DNA of 33,215 bases from Candidatus Nanoanaerosalina archaeon (GTDB taxonomy: Archaea > Nanohalarchaeota > Nanosalinia > Nanosalinales > Nanoanaerosalinaceae). Positions 1-7,923 of this stretch are shown piece after piece. The DNA is taken from the NCBI GenBank assembly GCA_022729275.1, contig JALDAH010000003.1, positions 1 to 33,215 on the forward strand, in the 5' to 3' direction. Position 1 is the first letter of the stretch. Each line of letters opens with the position of its first letter. Below the pieces are notes generated by a model. The model saw only the letters and a list, made by a program, of their open reading frames with translations, ran no database searches and was not told where the DNA came from. Made by a program: the position numbers and the translations under genes.

Positions 1-435
1 CAGGTTACTGCTGACTTTAAGCAGGCTGTTTCGGGTAATATCATGTCAGAGGTGCAGATGCAAACCAAGTCGATGGAAGACATAAACAGGATAGAGTCCA
101 AATACGGAGCACAGTTCGCCAGAAGGATAACTTCGGAGGAAGTGGGTACAGGTATGATCCAGAACCCACAGTACAACGATGGAGACCCATGGTTCGTTGA
201 CTTCAGACCTACACTTCACAACCCTCACAAGATCACAGACAGCAAGTTGGAGAGTTATTACGAATACACCGATAGGATAGACAAGCTGAAGGCAAAAGTG
301 GATAAAATGGAAGAGAAAGGAAAGAACGTCTACGACTTCAGGTTAGAACTTAAGCTTGCCGAGGACAAGCTAAAACAGGGACGTTTCAAGATGGCTAAGA
401 TGTATGTTGAGTCCCTAGAGGACAAAATAAAGTAA
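1..435 (+). CDS. C-terminal end of a probable HerA/VirB4-like (TraG-type) ATPase, 5'-truncated
   Basis: The reading frame is open from base 1, so the gene begins left of the window and the ATG at 43 is internal. The visible 144 residues contain a stretch reading DFKQAVSGNIMSEVQMQTKS, a KYG..F..RI segment, then GTGMIQNPQYNDGDPWFVDF and FRPTLHNPHKI, followed by a charged helical tail of about 70 residues. This looks like the C-terminal part of the HerA/VirB4-related, DUF87-like ATPases common in small archaea, which act in DNA translocation or surface-structure assembly. I recognise it by memory of the tail only, because the Walker motifs would lie outside the window. The gene converges on gltX, with 6 nt between the stop codons. 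The end and frame are certain; the family is moderate. Confidence 0.6.
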   Translation, partial: QVTADFKQAVSGNIMSEVQMQTKSMEDINRIESKYGAQFARRITSEEVGTGMIQNPQYNDGDPWFVDFRPTLHNPHKITDSKLESYYEYTDRIDKLKAKVDKMEEKGKNVYDFRLELKLAEDKLKQGRFKMAKMYVESLEDKIK

Positions 436-441
436 AATTTT

Positions 442-2115
442 TTAATTGTGGGTGAAGAAACAAGTTACCTCTTCACTTCCCACATCCACAGGATTGACGA
501 AACCCTTTCTTATGAACTGTATGACCTCTCCATCTTCCTCCAGATTTGACTCGCAGAAACCTGTTTTCTCATTGCCGTTGGGCATAAGTATAGTGCATTT
601 TTTGTTGTCCTCAGCTGGAAGCCACTGTATGATAGGAAGATTATTATCTAGAGCGTAATCTATACCACCTCCAACTATCTTTACTCCTTCTTCCTCTATC
701 TTTATGTTCAGAAGATCTTTCAACCTGATCTCTTTACCTTCCTCAAAATCATCTTTCTCTATCAGAACTTTGATAACACCGTCTTCAGGTACTACCTCTA
801 TTTCTCTGAAACCTCTTTCGGGAAATTCAGGGTGTAGATCAGCTTCAGCGACTTTTTTCTCGTTTACTCCTTTTATATCAAGTTCGACAGGATTTTCCAC
901 GAAAAAATATCTGTCCGCTTCCTCATCAATTATCTTCCTGTTCTCTGTATACAGGCTCTTTACGGGAACTGTCACATTGCTTTCGGACATTCCGAAAGAA
1001 AGCACAAAGTTCCGGATCGCTTCAGGTTTGAAACCTCTCTTCTTGAGCGACTTTAACGACCATGTCCTAGGGTCTTCCCAGCCGATGTATTTTCCCTCAT
1101 CGATATTCTTTTTCGCCTTTGAAGTTGAGATGGTTATACCTTTGATGTTCATAAGGCCGTGGTTCAGTATCTCCGGTTCTTCCCATCCAAGAAGGTTCCA
1201 CATATACCTTTCCATCTTGTTCTCCATCATGAGGTCTTTACCTCTCAGTATATGTGTCATTCCGAGTTCATGGTCATCTATAGCCCATGAAAATTCCAAC
1301 ATCGGCCAGACATCGTAATCCCTGTCCACCATGGGATGATCGACGTGAGAGACTCTTAAGAGAACTCTATCCCTGAAAGCAGGGTCTTTATGCTTCATAT
1401 CTGTTTTTAATCTTACAACAGCTTCTCCCTGAGTATAGTAACCTTCAAGCATTTTTTTCCACTCTTCAAGGTTTTCTTTGGGAGTATTTTTTCTGTGAGA
1501 ACATTCTAAACCTTTTTTACGGTTTTCTCTCAGTTTTTTGGCGTTACACTTGCAGACATATGCCCATCCCTCTTCGAGGAATTTTTCACCGTACTCGTAG
1601 AAAATATTCATCCTGTCCGATTTTCTTATTATCTCATCTATCTCTATCCCGAGCCATTCAAGGTCTTTAGGTATTTCCTCATAAGCCTCTGGGATGGGTT
1701 TTTTATCCTCACTTCCTGCAGTATCATCTATCACTAGATATAATTTACCATCATATTTTTTGACGTATTCATCGTTCAAAACAGCCATTCTTGCATTTCC
1801 TATGTGTAGCATACCTGAAGGAAAAGGAGCCATACGCATGACAACTCCTTTTTCTTCATCTACATTGGGTAGTTCCGGAAGACCATCATCATGTTCTTTT
1901 TCAAAGTATTCGTGTTCCTCCATCTCTCTAAGAATTTCTTCTTCTGATAACTGGTTGATCTTTTTTATCACTTCTTCAGCCTTTTTAACGACTTTACCAG
2001 CGTCTTTCTTCAGTTCAGGGTTGTCGGCAAATACTTTACCTATAACAGCTTTTTTCTGAGCCTCACCGTAATCAGCCCTGTTCTTCAAGGCGTATTTCCT
2101 GATAAGGTCTTCCAT
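442..2115 (-). CDS. gltX: glutamyl-tRNA synthetase, archaeal type (GltX)
   Basis: Class I synthetase that charges tRNA-Glu in the cytoplasm; 557 aa, normal for the archaeal form with its roughly 90-residue N-terminal helical extension. The catalytic domain begins with APFPSGMLHIGNARM (about 96-110), the HIGH signature as HIGN. VIDDTAG (128-134) stands where most GluRS have RFEDTDP. CKC followed by CSH (about 185-205) looks like a metal knuckle. GWEDPRTWSLKSLKKRG and the preceding ISTSKAKK (about 331-338) occupy the KMSKS region, also in divergent form. The C-terminal beta-barrel follows. The start is supported by GAGGTGT just upstream, and the gene lies 15 nt after rnj on the same strand, probably one operon. 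The assignment is sure; the unusual signatures are treated as a finding. Confidence 0.93.
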   Translation of the reverse strand: MEDLIRKYALKNRADYGEAQKKAVIGKVFADNPELKKDAGKVVKKAEEVIKKINQLSEEEILREMEEHEYFEKEHDDGLPELPNVDEEKGVVMRMAPFPSGMLHIGNARMAVLNDEYVKKYDGKLYLVIDDTAGSEDKKPIPEAYEEIPKDLEWLGIEIDEIIRKSDRMNIFYEYGEKFLEEGWAYVCKCNAKKLRENRKKGLECSHRKNTPKENLEEWKKMLEGYYTQGEAVVRLKTDMKHKDPAFRDRVLLRVSHVDHPMVDRDYDVWPMLEFSWAIDDHELGMTHILRGKDLMMENKMERYMWNLLGWEEPEILNHGLMNIKGITISTSKAKKNIDEGKYIGWEDPRTWSLKSLKKRGFKPEAIRNFVLSFGMSESNVTVPVKSLYTENRKIIDEEADRYFFVENPVELDIKGVNEKKVAEADLHPEFPERGFREIEVVPEDGVIKVLIEKDDFEEGKEIRLKDLLNIKIEEEGVKIVGGGIDYALDNNLPIIQWLPAEDNKKCTILMPNGNEKTGFCESNLEEDGEVIQFIRKGFVNPVDVGSEEVTCFFTHN

Positions 2116-2130
2116 TTTGACACCTCGGCT

Positions 2131-3444
2131 TCAAATATCTACCGTATTTCCGTTTTCAAGCAGGAACAAATCTTCGTTAAGAGTGTAACCCTCTTCTCTA
2201 GCCAGTGTCACATGAGATGCAAGCATCTCTGTTGTTCCATGGCTTGGGATAAAGTTTTTAGGTTTCAACATCAAAAGTAGATCTCTACAATCTTCCCTTT
2301 TTGCGTGTCCAGAAACATGAACTTCGCTAATGACTCTTCCTCCTTCTCTTTTGATCATCTTGTCAAGCCTGTATCTGCTTGCTCTGTTCAAAGGATTAGG
2401 GATCACGGAAGATGAGAAAATTATGTTATCACCTTCTTCGATCTCAATGGGGTACTCTCCCTTGGCAATCCTGGTAAGGGCTGCTCCAGGTTCTCCCTGA
2501 TGACCTGTACAGATAACAAGCCATTCGCTCTTTTCCTTAGAAATTTTTTCAAGAAGTTCGTTGGTTTCATCCCAGTAACTAACCACCTCAACATCATCGA
2601 GATTTATCATACCCATTTCTTCGGCTGAACCGGTGTACTCTTTCAGAGATCTTCCTATAAGTGCAACCTTTCTTCTTTCATTGTTAGCCTTTAATATGCT
2701 TATAAGCCTCTCTATGTGAGACGAAAAGGTGGTTATGAAAACTCCTTTATCATCCTGATATGCCTGGTCGATAGTGTGCACAAGCTCTGTACTCACAATA
2801 CTTTCTGACATACATCTACCAGGTTCATCAACCCTTGTGGAGTCACCTATAAATGCTTTTACACCTTCTTCTCCGAGTTCCCTGATCCTTTCATAGTCAG
2901 GAATATCTCCAAGTACAGGATCATCGTCAAGCCTGTTGTCAAGTCCATAAACCATTGTACCATCGTTGGTGTGTACAGCTGTAAGTACAGCTCCTGGTAT
3001 GGAGTGGGTCACGTTAATAAACTCTATGGCTATGTTTTCGCTTGCTTGGTAGCTTTCACCGGGTTCCATTTCAATCAGTTCATTTTCAAGACTTTTTCTG
3101 TCTTCTTTAACCATACGCCTTAGAACGCTCATCGTGAACGGTGTAGCGATTATAGGGCAGTCATAGGAACCTGCAAGTTTGGGTACTCCTCCAACGTGGT
3201 CAAGATGCCCGTGACCTATTACTATTGCCTTGACCTTATCTTTCTTATCGTGAATTTTAGAATCGTCAGGTATTGCACCGGTTTGTATAGTTTCTTTTGT
3301 TGTTAATTCTTCGATCTCTTGATCTTTTTCTACGACTTCTTCCATGTCGTAGCCCATGTCGATTAGAACTATGCCGTTTTCAACTTCTACTGCGGTCATG
3401 TTCTTTCCGACCTGATTATATCCTCCTATTGCATGTATTTTCAT
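2131..3444 (-). CDS. rnj: ribonuclease J, archaeal (metallo-beta-lactamase / beta-CASP)
   Basis: 5'-3' exoribonuclease (with endonuclease ability in the family) acting in mRNA decay and processing. The 437 aa begin directly in the MBL fold with MKIHAIGGYNQVGKNM. Motif 2 is HGHLDH (78-83), a second metal His follows in NVTHSIPGA, and the Asp motif appears as YGLDNRLDDDP rather than the usual TGDFKFD. The beta-CASP part carries GDSTRVDEPGR, FSSHIERL and CTGHQGEPGAALTRI. The ending has the VHVSGHA and SHGT motifs that complete the active site. No C-terminal J-domain is present, as usual in archaea. GAGGTAAT sits 6-13 nt before the ATG. First gene of a two-gene unit with gltX. Confidence 0.93.
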   Translation of the reverse strand: MKIHAIGGYNQVGKNMTAVEVENGIVLIDMGYDMEEVVEKDQEIEELTTKETIQTGAIPDDSKIHDKKDKVKAIVIGHGHLDHVGGVPKLAGSYDCPIIATPFTMSVLRRMVKEDRKSLENELIEMEPGESYQASENIAIEFINVTHSIPGAVLTAVHTNDGTMVYGLDNRLDDDPVLGDIPDYERIRELGEEGVKAFIGDSTRVDEPGRCMSESIVSTELVHTIDQAYQDDKGVFITTFSSHIERLISILKANNERRKVALIGRSLKEYTGSAEEMGMINLDDVEVVSYWDETNELLEKISKEKSEWLVICTGHQGEPGAALTRIAKGEYPIEIEEGDNIIFSSSVIPNPLNRASRYRLDKMIKREGGRVISEVHVSGHAKREDCRDLLLMLKPKNFIPSHGTTEMLASHVTLAREEGYTLNEDLFLLENGNTVDI

Positions 3445-3519
3445 AGTTATTACCTCATTTAGAGTAAAAAAAATTATCTTGAATTGTAAAAAAATTGTAT
3501 TCCTTTAAACAGTTGAACA

Positions 3520-4101
3520 TTAAACCTTATAAAACATGTAAAAAACAACCCCTGACAGGAAAAGAAAAATCAAAAAGGGAGTTGTCAAACCAGTAGATTC
3601 AACTACTTCACCATCTATTGATACTGGATCGACCATAACAGTTACAGAGTCCATGTCATCAAGATGAGTTGTTTCTGATACAGCCTCGGAAATCAGTTCG
3701 GCCTGTCCCTGATGTAAGCCTGATATGTCACCTGAAGATGAGGGTTTAGCAGTATAGCTAATCTTAAAATCCTCTCCGGGACCCAGTTTCAACCTGCAGT
3801 CAAGATTTTTGTTACAACACAACTCATCAGTCTCGGTATCGAATTCGCATTCATCTAGGTCTTCAACCTCTTGATGAGATTCGATTATGTCTATGTTTAT
3901 AAGGTTCATGGCACCTCCCCTGAACTCCGTACTAATTATATCTCCTTCGGTTATAGGATTCCTGACCTTTATAAAAAAGTCCCTGGATTGTCCTATGCTC
4001 AGACGCATATCGTCAAGAGGTATTTCTTCCTGTGCTAAAGCTGAAAGTGGAAGCAAACTTATTAGAAACAGGAGGAGTAACAGGGAACATGTCTTTCTCA
4101 T
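3520..4101 (-). CDS. secreted, membrane-anchored protein of unknown function
   Basis: 193 aa from the ATG at 4101, which I prefer to upstream alternatives because it starts a clean signal peptide: MRKTCSL, a Leu-rich core of about 14 residues, then LSALAQ as a likely cleavage region. The mature part is a beta-rich, acidic extracellular domain with four Cys close together (CEF...CCN...CR, about residues 95-112), plausible disulfides. A C-terminal hydrophobic segment (TPFLIFLFLSGVVFYMFY) anchors it, leaving a tiny cytoplasmic tail. I recognise no family. A TATA-like ATATTTTAATAAA lies just upstream. It is the last gene of the leftward rps2-MEMO group, 40 nt after MEMO. Expected on the outer face of the cell membrane. 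Confidence 0.75.
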   Translation of the reverse strand: MRKTCSLLLLLFLISLLPLSALAQEEIPLDDMRLSIGQSRDFFIKVRNPITEGDIISTEFRGGAMNLINIDIIESHQEVEDLDECEFDTETDELCCNKNLDCRLKLGPGEDFKISYTAKPSSSGDISGLHQGQAELISEAVSETTHLDDMDSVTVMVDPVSIDGEVVESTGLTTPFLIFLFLSGVVFYMFYKV

Positions 4102-4141
4102 ATAATGATTATATGTGTATTCCGGTTTATTAAAATATTTA

Positions 4142-4927
4142 TCAGTCGAAGCAAATACCCGCAAAACCTGTTGTCTGAGATTCAAGTATCGGGTCAGAGG
4201 TCTTTATTTTATGTCCAAAGAGATGGAATTTTTCAAATTTTTCACGGGATTTAATGCCTGTCAATACAGATCTCCACCCACTCATATTATAACTTTCGCC
4301 CATCTTTTTGAACTTTGCCTTCTCCAGATTACCTCTCAGACAGTTCAATATTTTTGTGTTGTACTTTTTAATGGTTTCTCTACCTTTTTCCTCTGAAGTT
4401 GCAAGGTTTGAACATGTTATTAGAAGATCCTGAGGGTTCAAGACTTCGCTAATTTTTTCAACAGCTTTTTCCCAAGTTTTTTCATCCAAATTGTTTTCGA
4501 TCATTATAGGAACTACTTTAAAATCCTCCATGAGCACCTGTAAGAATATAAGTTGCATCTCCACAAACGGCAGGTGGAACAGGTCGTCTCTCTTTTCGAA
4601 ATGTTCGGAAAAATCCAGCTGAATTGTGAAGTTCTTGTCGATTTCAACTTCTCCCAGAGGAGTTTTGAACCCTTCATCAACATAACTTATCTCTGGACCT
4701 GTTTTTACTGGAGGACTGCCGATTATAACAACATTGTTGAATTTTGAGAAATCTAATGCTGAATAAAGTTTTCCATAAACATTTCCACAGTCTGATAAAC
4801 CTTCTTCAGGGGATACGACAAGTTTTGGAACCACACCTAATTTGGGATGTTCTTTTAGAAACGATCTGACATCCTTTTCCAGAGTATTGGGATTGTTGGG
4901 GTAGTAACCCGATGAACTTTCAAACAT
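4142..4927 (-). CDS. MEMO/AmmeMemoRadiSam-B family protein, divergent
   Basis: 261 aa. The layout follows the MEMO family: an N-terminal GYYPNNPNTLEKDVRSFL (family GxxYPxxxxxL), a VVP segment at 32-34, VVIIGSPP (66-73), TPLGEVEID (89-97) and an LPFVEMQLIFLQ segment (119-130) matching the family E-x-Q-L-PFL. The family fold resembles extradiol dioxygenases; the archaeal function is unclear. Metal-binding His are absent: the PHAGY position reads SPEEG, and GPxH reads GSPP. It is probably a degenerate, non-metal version. The position directly downstream of rps2 (35 nt) matches a common archaeal gene order (eno-rps2-MEMO-mevalonate kinase), which strengthens the call. No mevalonate kinase follows here. 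Confidence 0.75.
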   Translation of the reverse strand: MFESSSGYYPNNPNTLEKDVRSFLKEHPKLGVVPKLVVSPEEGLSDCGNVYGKLYSALDFSKFNNVVIIGSPPVKTGPEISYVDEGFKTPLGEVEIDKNFTIQLDFSEHFEKRDDLFHLPFVEMQLIFLQVLMEDFKVVPIMIENNLDEKTWEKAVEKISEVLNPQDLLITCSNLATSEEKGRETIKKYNTKILNCLRGNLEKAKFKKMGESYNMSGWRSVLTGIKSREKFEKFHLFGHKIKTSDPILESQTTGFAGICFD

Positions 4928-4962
4928 AAAGAATTAATTGGATGAGGAGAGGGATAAAGTTT

Positions 4963-5571
4963 TCATTCCTCTTCCTCTTCAGCCGACTCGTCAGCCTCGA
5001 ACTCCTTGATATTGAATCCAAAGTCATCGTCTGAATCAATGATATCTCTGTTTTTCAGGTATTCTCTTGCCAATAGATAGTATACAACCGCAAGAGATTT
5101 TCTCCCCTTGTTGTTACAAGGAATAGCATAATCGATGTATTCTAATTTGTTAACTGTATCACAAAGAGATATTACAGGTATTCTTGCTTCAATAGCTTCG
5201 TCAGCAGCTTGACTATCTTCCAAAGGGTCTGTGATAACTATGACCTTTGGTTCTATGAAATCGTCATTGTTGGGGTTTGTCAGGGTTCCCGGCATGAATC
5301 TTCCATAGATGTTTCTGGCTCCTGTTGCTTCTGAGAACTTGACAATAGGTTTATGGCCTATCTCCTTTCTTGAAATCACAAGAATGTCTTCCGGATCATA
5401 TCTCGATAGAAACTTTCCAGCGATCTCAATCCTTTCATTAGTTTTATCTAGATCAATTATAGCCAGTTTGTTTTTTTTCACTCTGTAAATAAAGGGTTTC
5501 ATGTCTTCTACCCTTCTTCTTGTACCGATGTTGACACCTGCTGAAAGATACTTTTCTTTTTCAATAAGCAT
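4963..5571 (-). CDS. rps2: 30S ribosomal protein uS2 (archaeal S2)
   Basis: Structural protein of the small ribosomal subunit. From the ATG at 5571 it is 202 aa: MLIEKEKYLSAGVNIGTRRR, then IDLDKTNERI, PEDILVISRKEIGHKPIVKF, GRFMPGTLTNP, the hallmark PKVIVITDPLEDSQAADEA, and IPVISLCDTVNKLEYIDYAIPCNNKG. The C-terminus is a very acidic tail ending in a run of Glu, typical of archaeal and eukaryotic S2. A longer frame reaches 5649, but a strong AGGAGGA six bases before 5571 and homology to archaeal S2 N-termini fix the shorter start. It leads the leftward group with the MEMO-like gene, and diverges from tatD. Confidence 0.95.
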   Translation of the reverse strand: MLIEKEKYLSAGVNIGTRRRVEDMKPFIYRVKKNKLAIIDLDKTNERIEIAGKFLSRYDPEDILVISRKEIGHKPIVKFSEATGARNIYGRFMPGTLTNPNNDDFIEPKVIVITDPLEDSQAADEAIEARIPVISLCDTVNKLEYIDYAIPCNNKGRKSLAVVYYLLAREYLKNRDIIDSDDDFGFNIKEFEADESAEEEEE

Positions 5572-5577
5572 AGTTAT

Positions 5578-5584
5578 TCCTCCT
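5578..5584 (-). promoter_or_regulatory. strong Shine-Dalgarno site of rps2
   Basis: AGGAGGA on the minus strand, six bases before the ATG at 5571. It decides between this start and the longer open frame to 5649. Confidence 0.85.
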
Positions 5585-5678
5585 ATTAAGTCACTATCAG
5601 AGATTACAAGTAAATATTTATAAAATCCCTTCCGATCAGGTTTTATCAATAAAAAGTTCGGTCGTCATCAAAAAGAAC

Positions 5679-6443
5679 ATGAAACTCATAGACAACCACT
5701 GCCACCTTGACTTTCCACATTATGAAAAGGACAGGGAAGAGGTGATGGAAAAATGTATGGAGAAGCTGGAACTAGTCGTTAATTCCGGATCATCTCCTGA
5801 AAACAACATGTCCTCTCTGGAACTATCAAGAAAGTATGAAGGTTTCATTTATCCTACTATGGGTATGCACCCTGTTAAAATAGATGGTATGGGTTTAGAA
5901 CAGCTTGAGAAGGTTAAGCAAAATATAAGGGAACATCAAAAAGAGATTGTTGCGGTTGGAGAGATAGGGATGGACTATCATCACGAGACATCAAAGGAGG
6001 GCAGAAAAAAACAGGAGAGATTCTTCAAGAGATTACTGAAGCTTGGAGAGGAGACAGGTCTACCTGTTGTTGTTCATTCTAGGGATGCCGAAAAAAGAGT
6101 TCTTGACATCTTAGAGGATTATGAATTAGAATCTGTTATTATGCACTGCTTCAATGGTGATATGAACATGGTTGAAATAGCGGTAAAAAGAGATTATTAT
6201 ATATCTGTTTCCACACAGGTCCTTTACTCCAAAAGAGTCGGTAACATAGTTGAAAATACGCCCGTTGAGAATATACTTCTTGAAACCGATGCTCCTTTTT
6301 TGTACCCCGGCGATGGAAGGAACTTTCCCTACAAAGTACATGAATCGCTGATCAAGATAGCTGACATAACTGGTAGGGAGGAAGAAAAGCTTGGAAAAAT
6401 TTTCAATAGAAACACAAGGAATGCCTACCTAAAGGTTTTCTGA
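5679..6443 (+). CDS. tatD: TatD-family metal-dependent deoxyribonuclease
   Basis: 254 aa, full length for TatD. Metal-dependent hydrolase of the amidohydrolase superfamily, active on DNA 3' ends and linked to DNA repair or turnover. All signature sites are visible: HCHLD (7-11) with the first two His ligands, GMHP (62-65), GEIGMDY with Glu95, VVHSRDA with His133, MHCFNG with His156, and LETDAPFLYP with Asp204. The active site therefore looks intact. The start ATG is close to the divergent rps2 promoter; no clear Shine-Dalgarno is present, so translation may be leaderless or nearly so. Followed 40 nt later by the HAD gene on the same strand. Confidence 0.93.
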   Translation: MKLIDNHCHLDFPHYEKDREEVMEKCMEKLELVVNSGSSPENNMSSLELSRKYEGFIYPTMGMHPVKIDGMGLEQLEKVKQNIREHQKEIVAVGEIGMDYHHETSKEGRKKQERFFKRLLKLGEETGLPVVVHSRDAEKRVLDILEDYELESVIMHCFNGDMNMVEIAVKRDYYISVSTQVLYSKRVGNIVENTPVENILLETDAPFLYPGDGRNFPYKVHESLIKIADITGREEEKLGKIFNRNTRNAYLKVF

Positions 6444-6483
6444 CCGGCAAAACTTTTAACATTTAAAATTTATTTAAAGTATT

Positions 6484-7284
6484 ATGGCTGTCAAAAAGAA
6501 GGAACAAAATCTAAAAGACGTTAAAAACTTCATATTTGACCTTGATAGTACTGTATGGCATTGGAATAAACTTATTCCAGGTGTTAAACAGACTATTAGA
6601 AGGCTGGAAGCTAAAGGTAAGGACGTTTATTACGTTACTAATAATTCTATACTCACAAGAAAAGAATTTGCCGAAAAACTTTCGGATCTTGGTCTGAAAA
6701 CCGAGAAAGACAATGTTATCTGCAGTTCTTATGTGGCGGCCCAGGTATTTGCTGACAAGAACATTGACAGAGTCTATGCTATAGGCGAAAAGGGCCTATT
6801 GGATGAACTTGGTAAAGAGCATATCACGAAGTCCGATGATGCAGACCACGTTATAGTTGGTGTTGACAGGAATTTCAGTTACTGGAAGATGGCCAAAGCG
6901 GCCGAAGCCATAAGGTACGGTGCGAAGCTTTGGACCACGGCTTATGGAGAAAACTTTAGAGCTGGGGACAGGATTCTTCCGGGAACAGGCGCTCTACTTG
7001 AATCTGTTAAGAGAGCTGCTGATGTTGAAGATGCCGAGCTTATAGGAAAACCTTCAGACCATATGACCAAAATAATAAAGGATGAATTTCCTGTTCTCAC
7101 AAACAGAACAGTTCTTATAGGAGACCATTTGCAGACGGATATAGTTACAGGAAACAAATTAGGTATCAAGACAGGTCTTGTACTTGGAGGAACATCCAAG
7201 AAAGAAGATCTTTCGGACATAGAGAGTATCGAAAGACCTAATTTTGTTTTCAAGGACTTCAAGAGAATATTAAGGAAAGTTTAA
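6484..7284 (+). CDS. HAD-superfamily phosphatase, NagD/p-nitrophenylphosphatase subfamily (IIA)
   Basis: 266 aa. HAD motif I is FDLDSTV with nucleophile Asp19 and acid/base Asp21, motif II is VTNNS (51-55), motif III Lys189 lies in IGKPS, and motif IV is IGDHLQTDI (Asp214, Asp219). The cap between motifs II and III has the size and type of the C2a NagD/phosphoglycolate-phosphatase group. The usual DLDGV of this group is DLDST here. Substrate cannot be told; phosphoglycolate, nucleotides and glycerol phosphate are family options. The promoter region upstream is very AT-rich, with TTTAAAATTTATTTAAAG just before the ATG. Its last 4 bases overlap the end of the convergent pyrophosphatase gene. 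Confidence 0.88.
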   Translation: MAVKKKEQNLKDVKNFIFDLDSTVWHWNKLIPGVKQTIRRLEAKGKDVYYVTNNSILTRKEFAEKLSDLGLKTEKDNVICSSYVAAQVFADKNIDRVYAIGEKGLLDELGKEHITKSDDADHVIVGVDRNFSYWKMAKAAEAIRYGAKLWTTAYGENFRAGDRILPGTGALLESVKRAADVEDAELIGKPSDHMTKIIKDEFPVLTNRTVLIGDHLQTDIVTGNKLGIKTGLVLGGTSKKEDLSDIESIERPNFVFKDFKRILRKV

Positions 7285-7847
7285 CTTTTTTCATTATTGA
7301 TGAAATCTTTGAGTTCGTCCACAGCTTTTTTCCTGTGAGAAATACGCTTTTTTGTTTCTATGTCCTCCGCAAAGGTATTTTCATGGTTTTCCGGTATGAA
7401 GACAGGGTCGTAACCGAATCCTCCGGATCCTCTCTTATCTCTAGAAATTTTTCCACGACACTTACCGGAAAAAGTCTTGACATCACCGTTTTTAGGGAAA
7501 TATATGGCTATGCTGGTTTTGAAAAAAGCTTTACGGTTATCCAGATTTTTCATGAGTTTTAAAAGACCTTCCTCACCACACTTTTTTATAAAAAAACCTG
7601 ACATTGAGCCTGGAAAACCGTTGAGAGATTTCACATAAAGACCTGAATCCTCAACCATCACAGGACTATCCACACCTGCTGCTTCAAACGAATCCCGGGC
7701 CTTCTTCCTTGCTACATCCTCTACGTCTTCATCATCAGTTTCCGGCACATTAACATTCAGTCTTTTGATTTTCAGATCAAAATCTTTCAAAGCGTGTCCG
7801 AACTCTCTGACCTTGTTATCGTTGCTAGTTGCAAAAAATATTTCCAT
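7281..7847 (-). CDS. rdgB: XTP/dITP (non-canonical purine NTP) diphosphatase, RdgB/HAM1 family
   Basis: 188 aa, normal for the family. It hydrolyses ITP, dITP and XTP to the monophosphate plus pyrophosphate, keeping deaminated purines out of DNA and RNA. Visible motifs: ATSNDNK (6-12) for phosphate binding, VMVEDSGLYV with catalytic Asp67, GFPGSMSGFF in place of the common FPGxYSA, GSGGFGYDPVF (140-150) and SHRKKA (170-175). The start ATG at 7847 directly matches the family N-terminus. Diverges from metG across 76 nt and converges with the HAD gene, sharing 4 bases of coding sequence. Confidence 0.93.
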   Translation of the reverse strand: MEIFFATSNDNKVREFGHALKDFDLKIKRLNVNVPETDDEDVEDVARKKARDSFEAAGVDSPVMVEDSGLYVKSLNGFPGSMSGFFIKKCGEEGLLKLMKNLDNRKAFFKTSIAIYFPKNGDVKTFSGKCRGKISRDKRGSGGFGYDPVFIPENHENTFAEDIETKKRISHRKKAVDELKDFINNEKS

Positions 7848-7923
7848 AACTAAAGTTGTTTACCTAGTTTTAAATTTTTGAGAAGTTCTACTATTTCAGG
7901 TATACAGGGTAAAACTAAAAAAC

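Noticed and set aside
704..1318. Long open frame on the plus strand opposite gltX.
   Set aside because: Ser/Phe-rich shadow of a Glu/Lys-rich gene; gltX motifs are unambiguous on the other strand.
7865..7917. Inverted pair TAGTTTTA (7865-7872) and TAAAACTA (7910-7917) in the divergent rdgB-metG promoter.
   Set aside because: Only 8 bases, AT-rich and 37 nt apart; two symmetrical AT-rich promoter elements explain it as well as an operator would.
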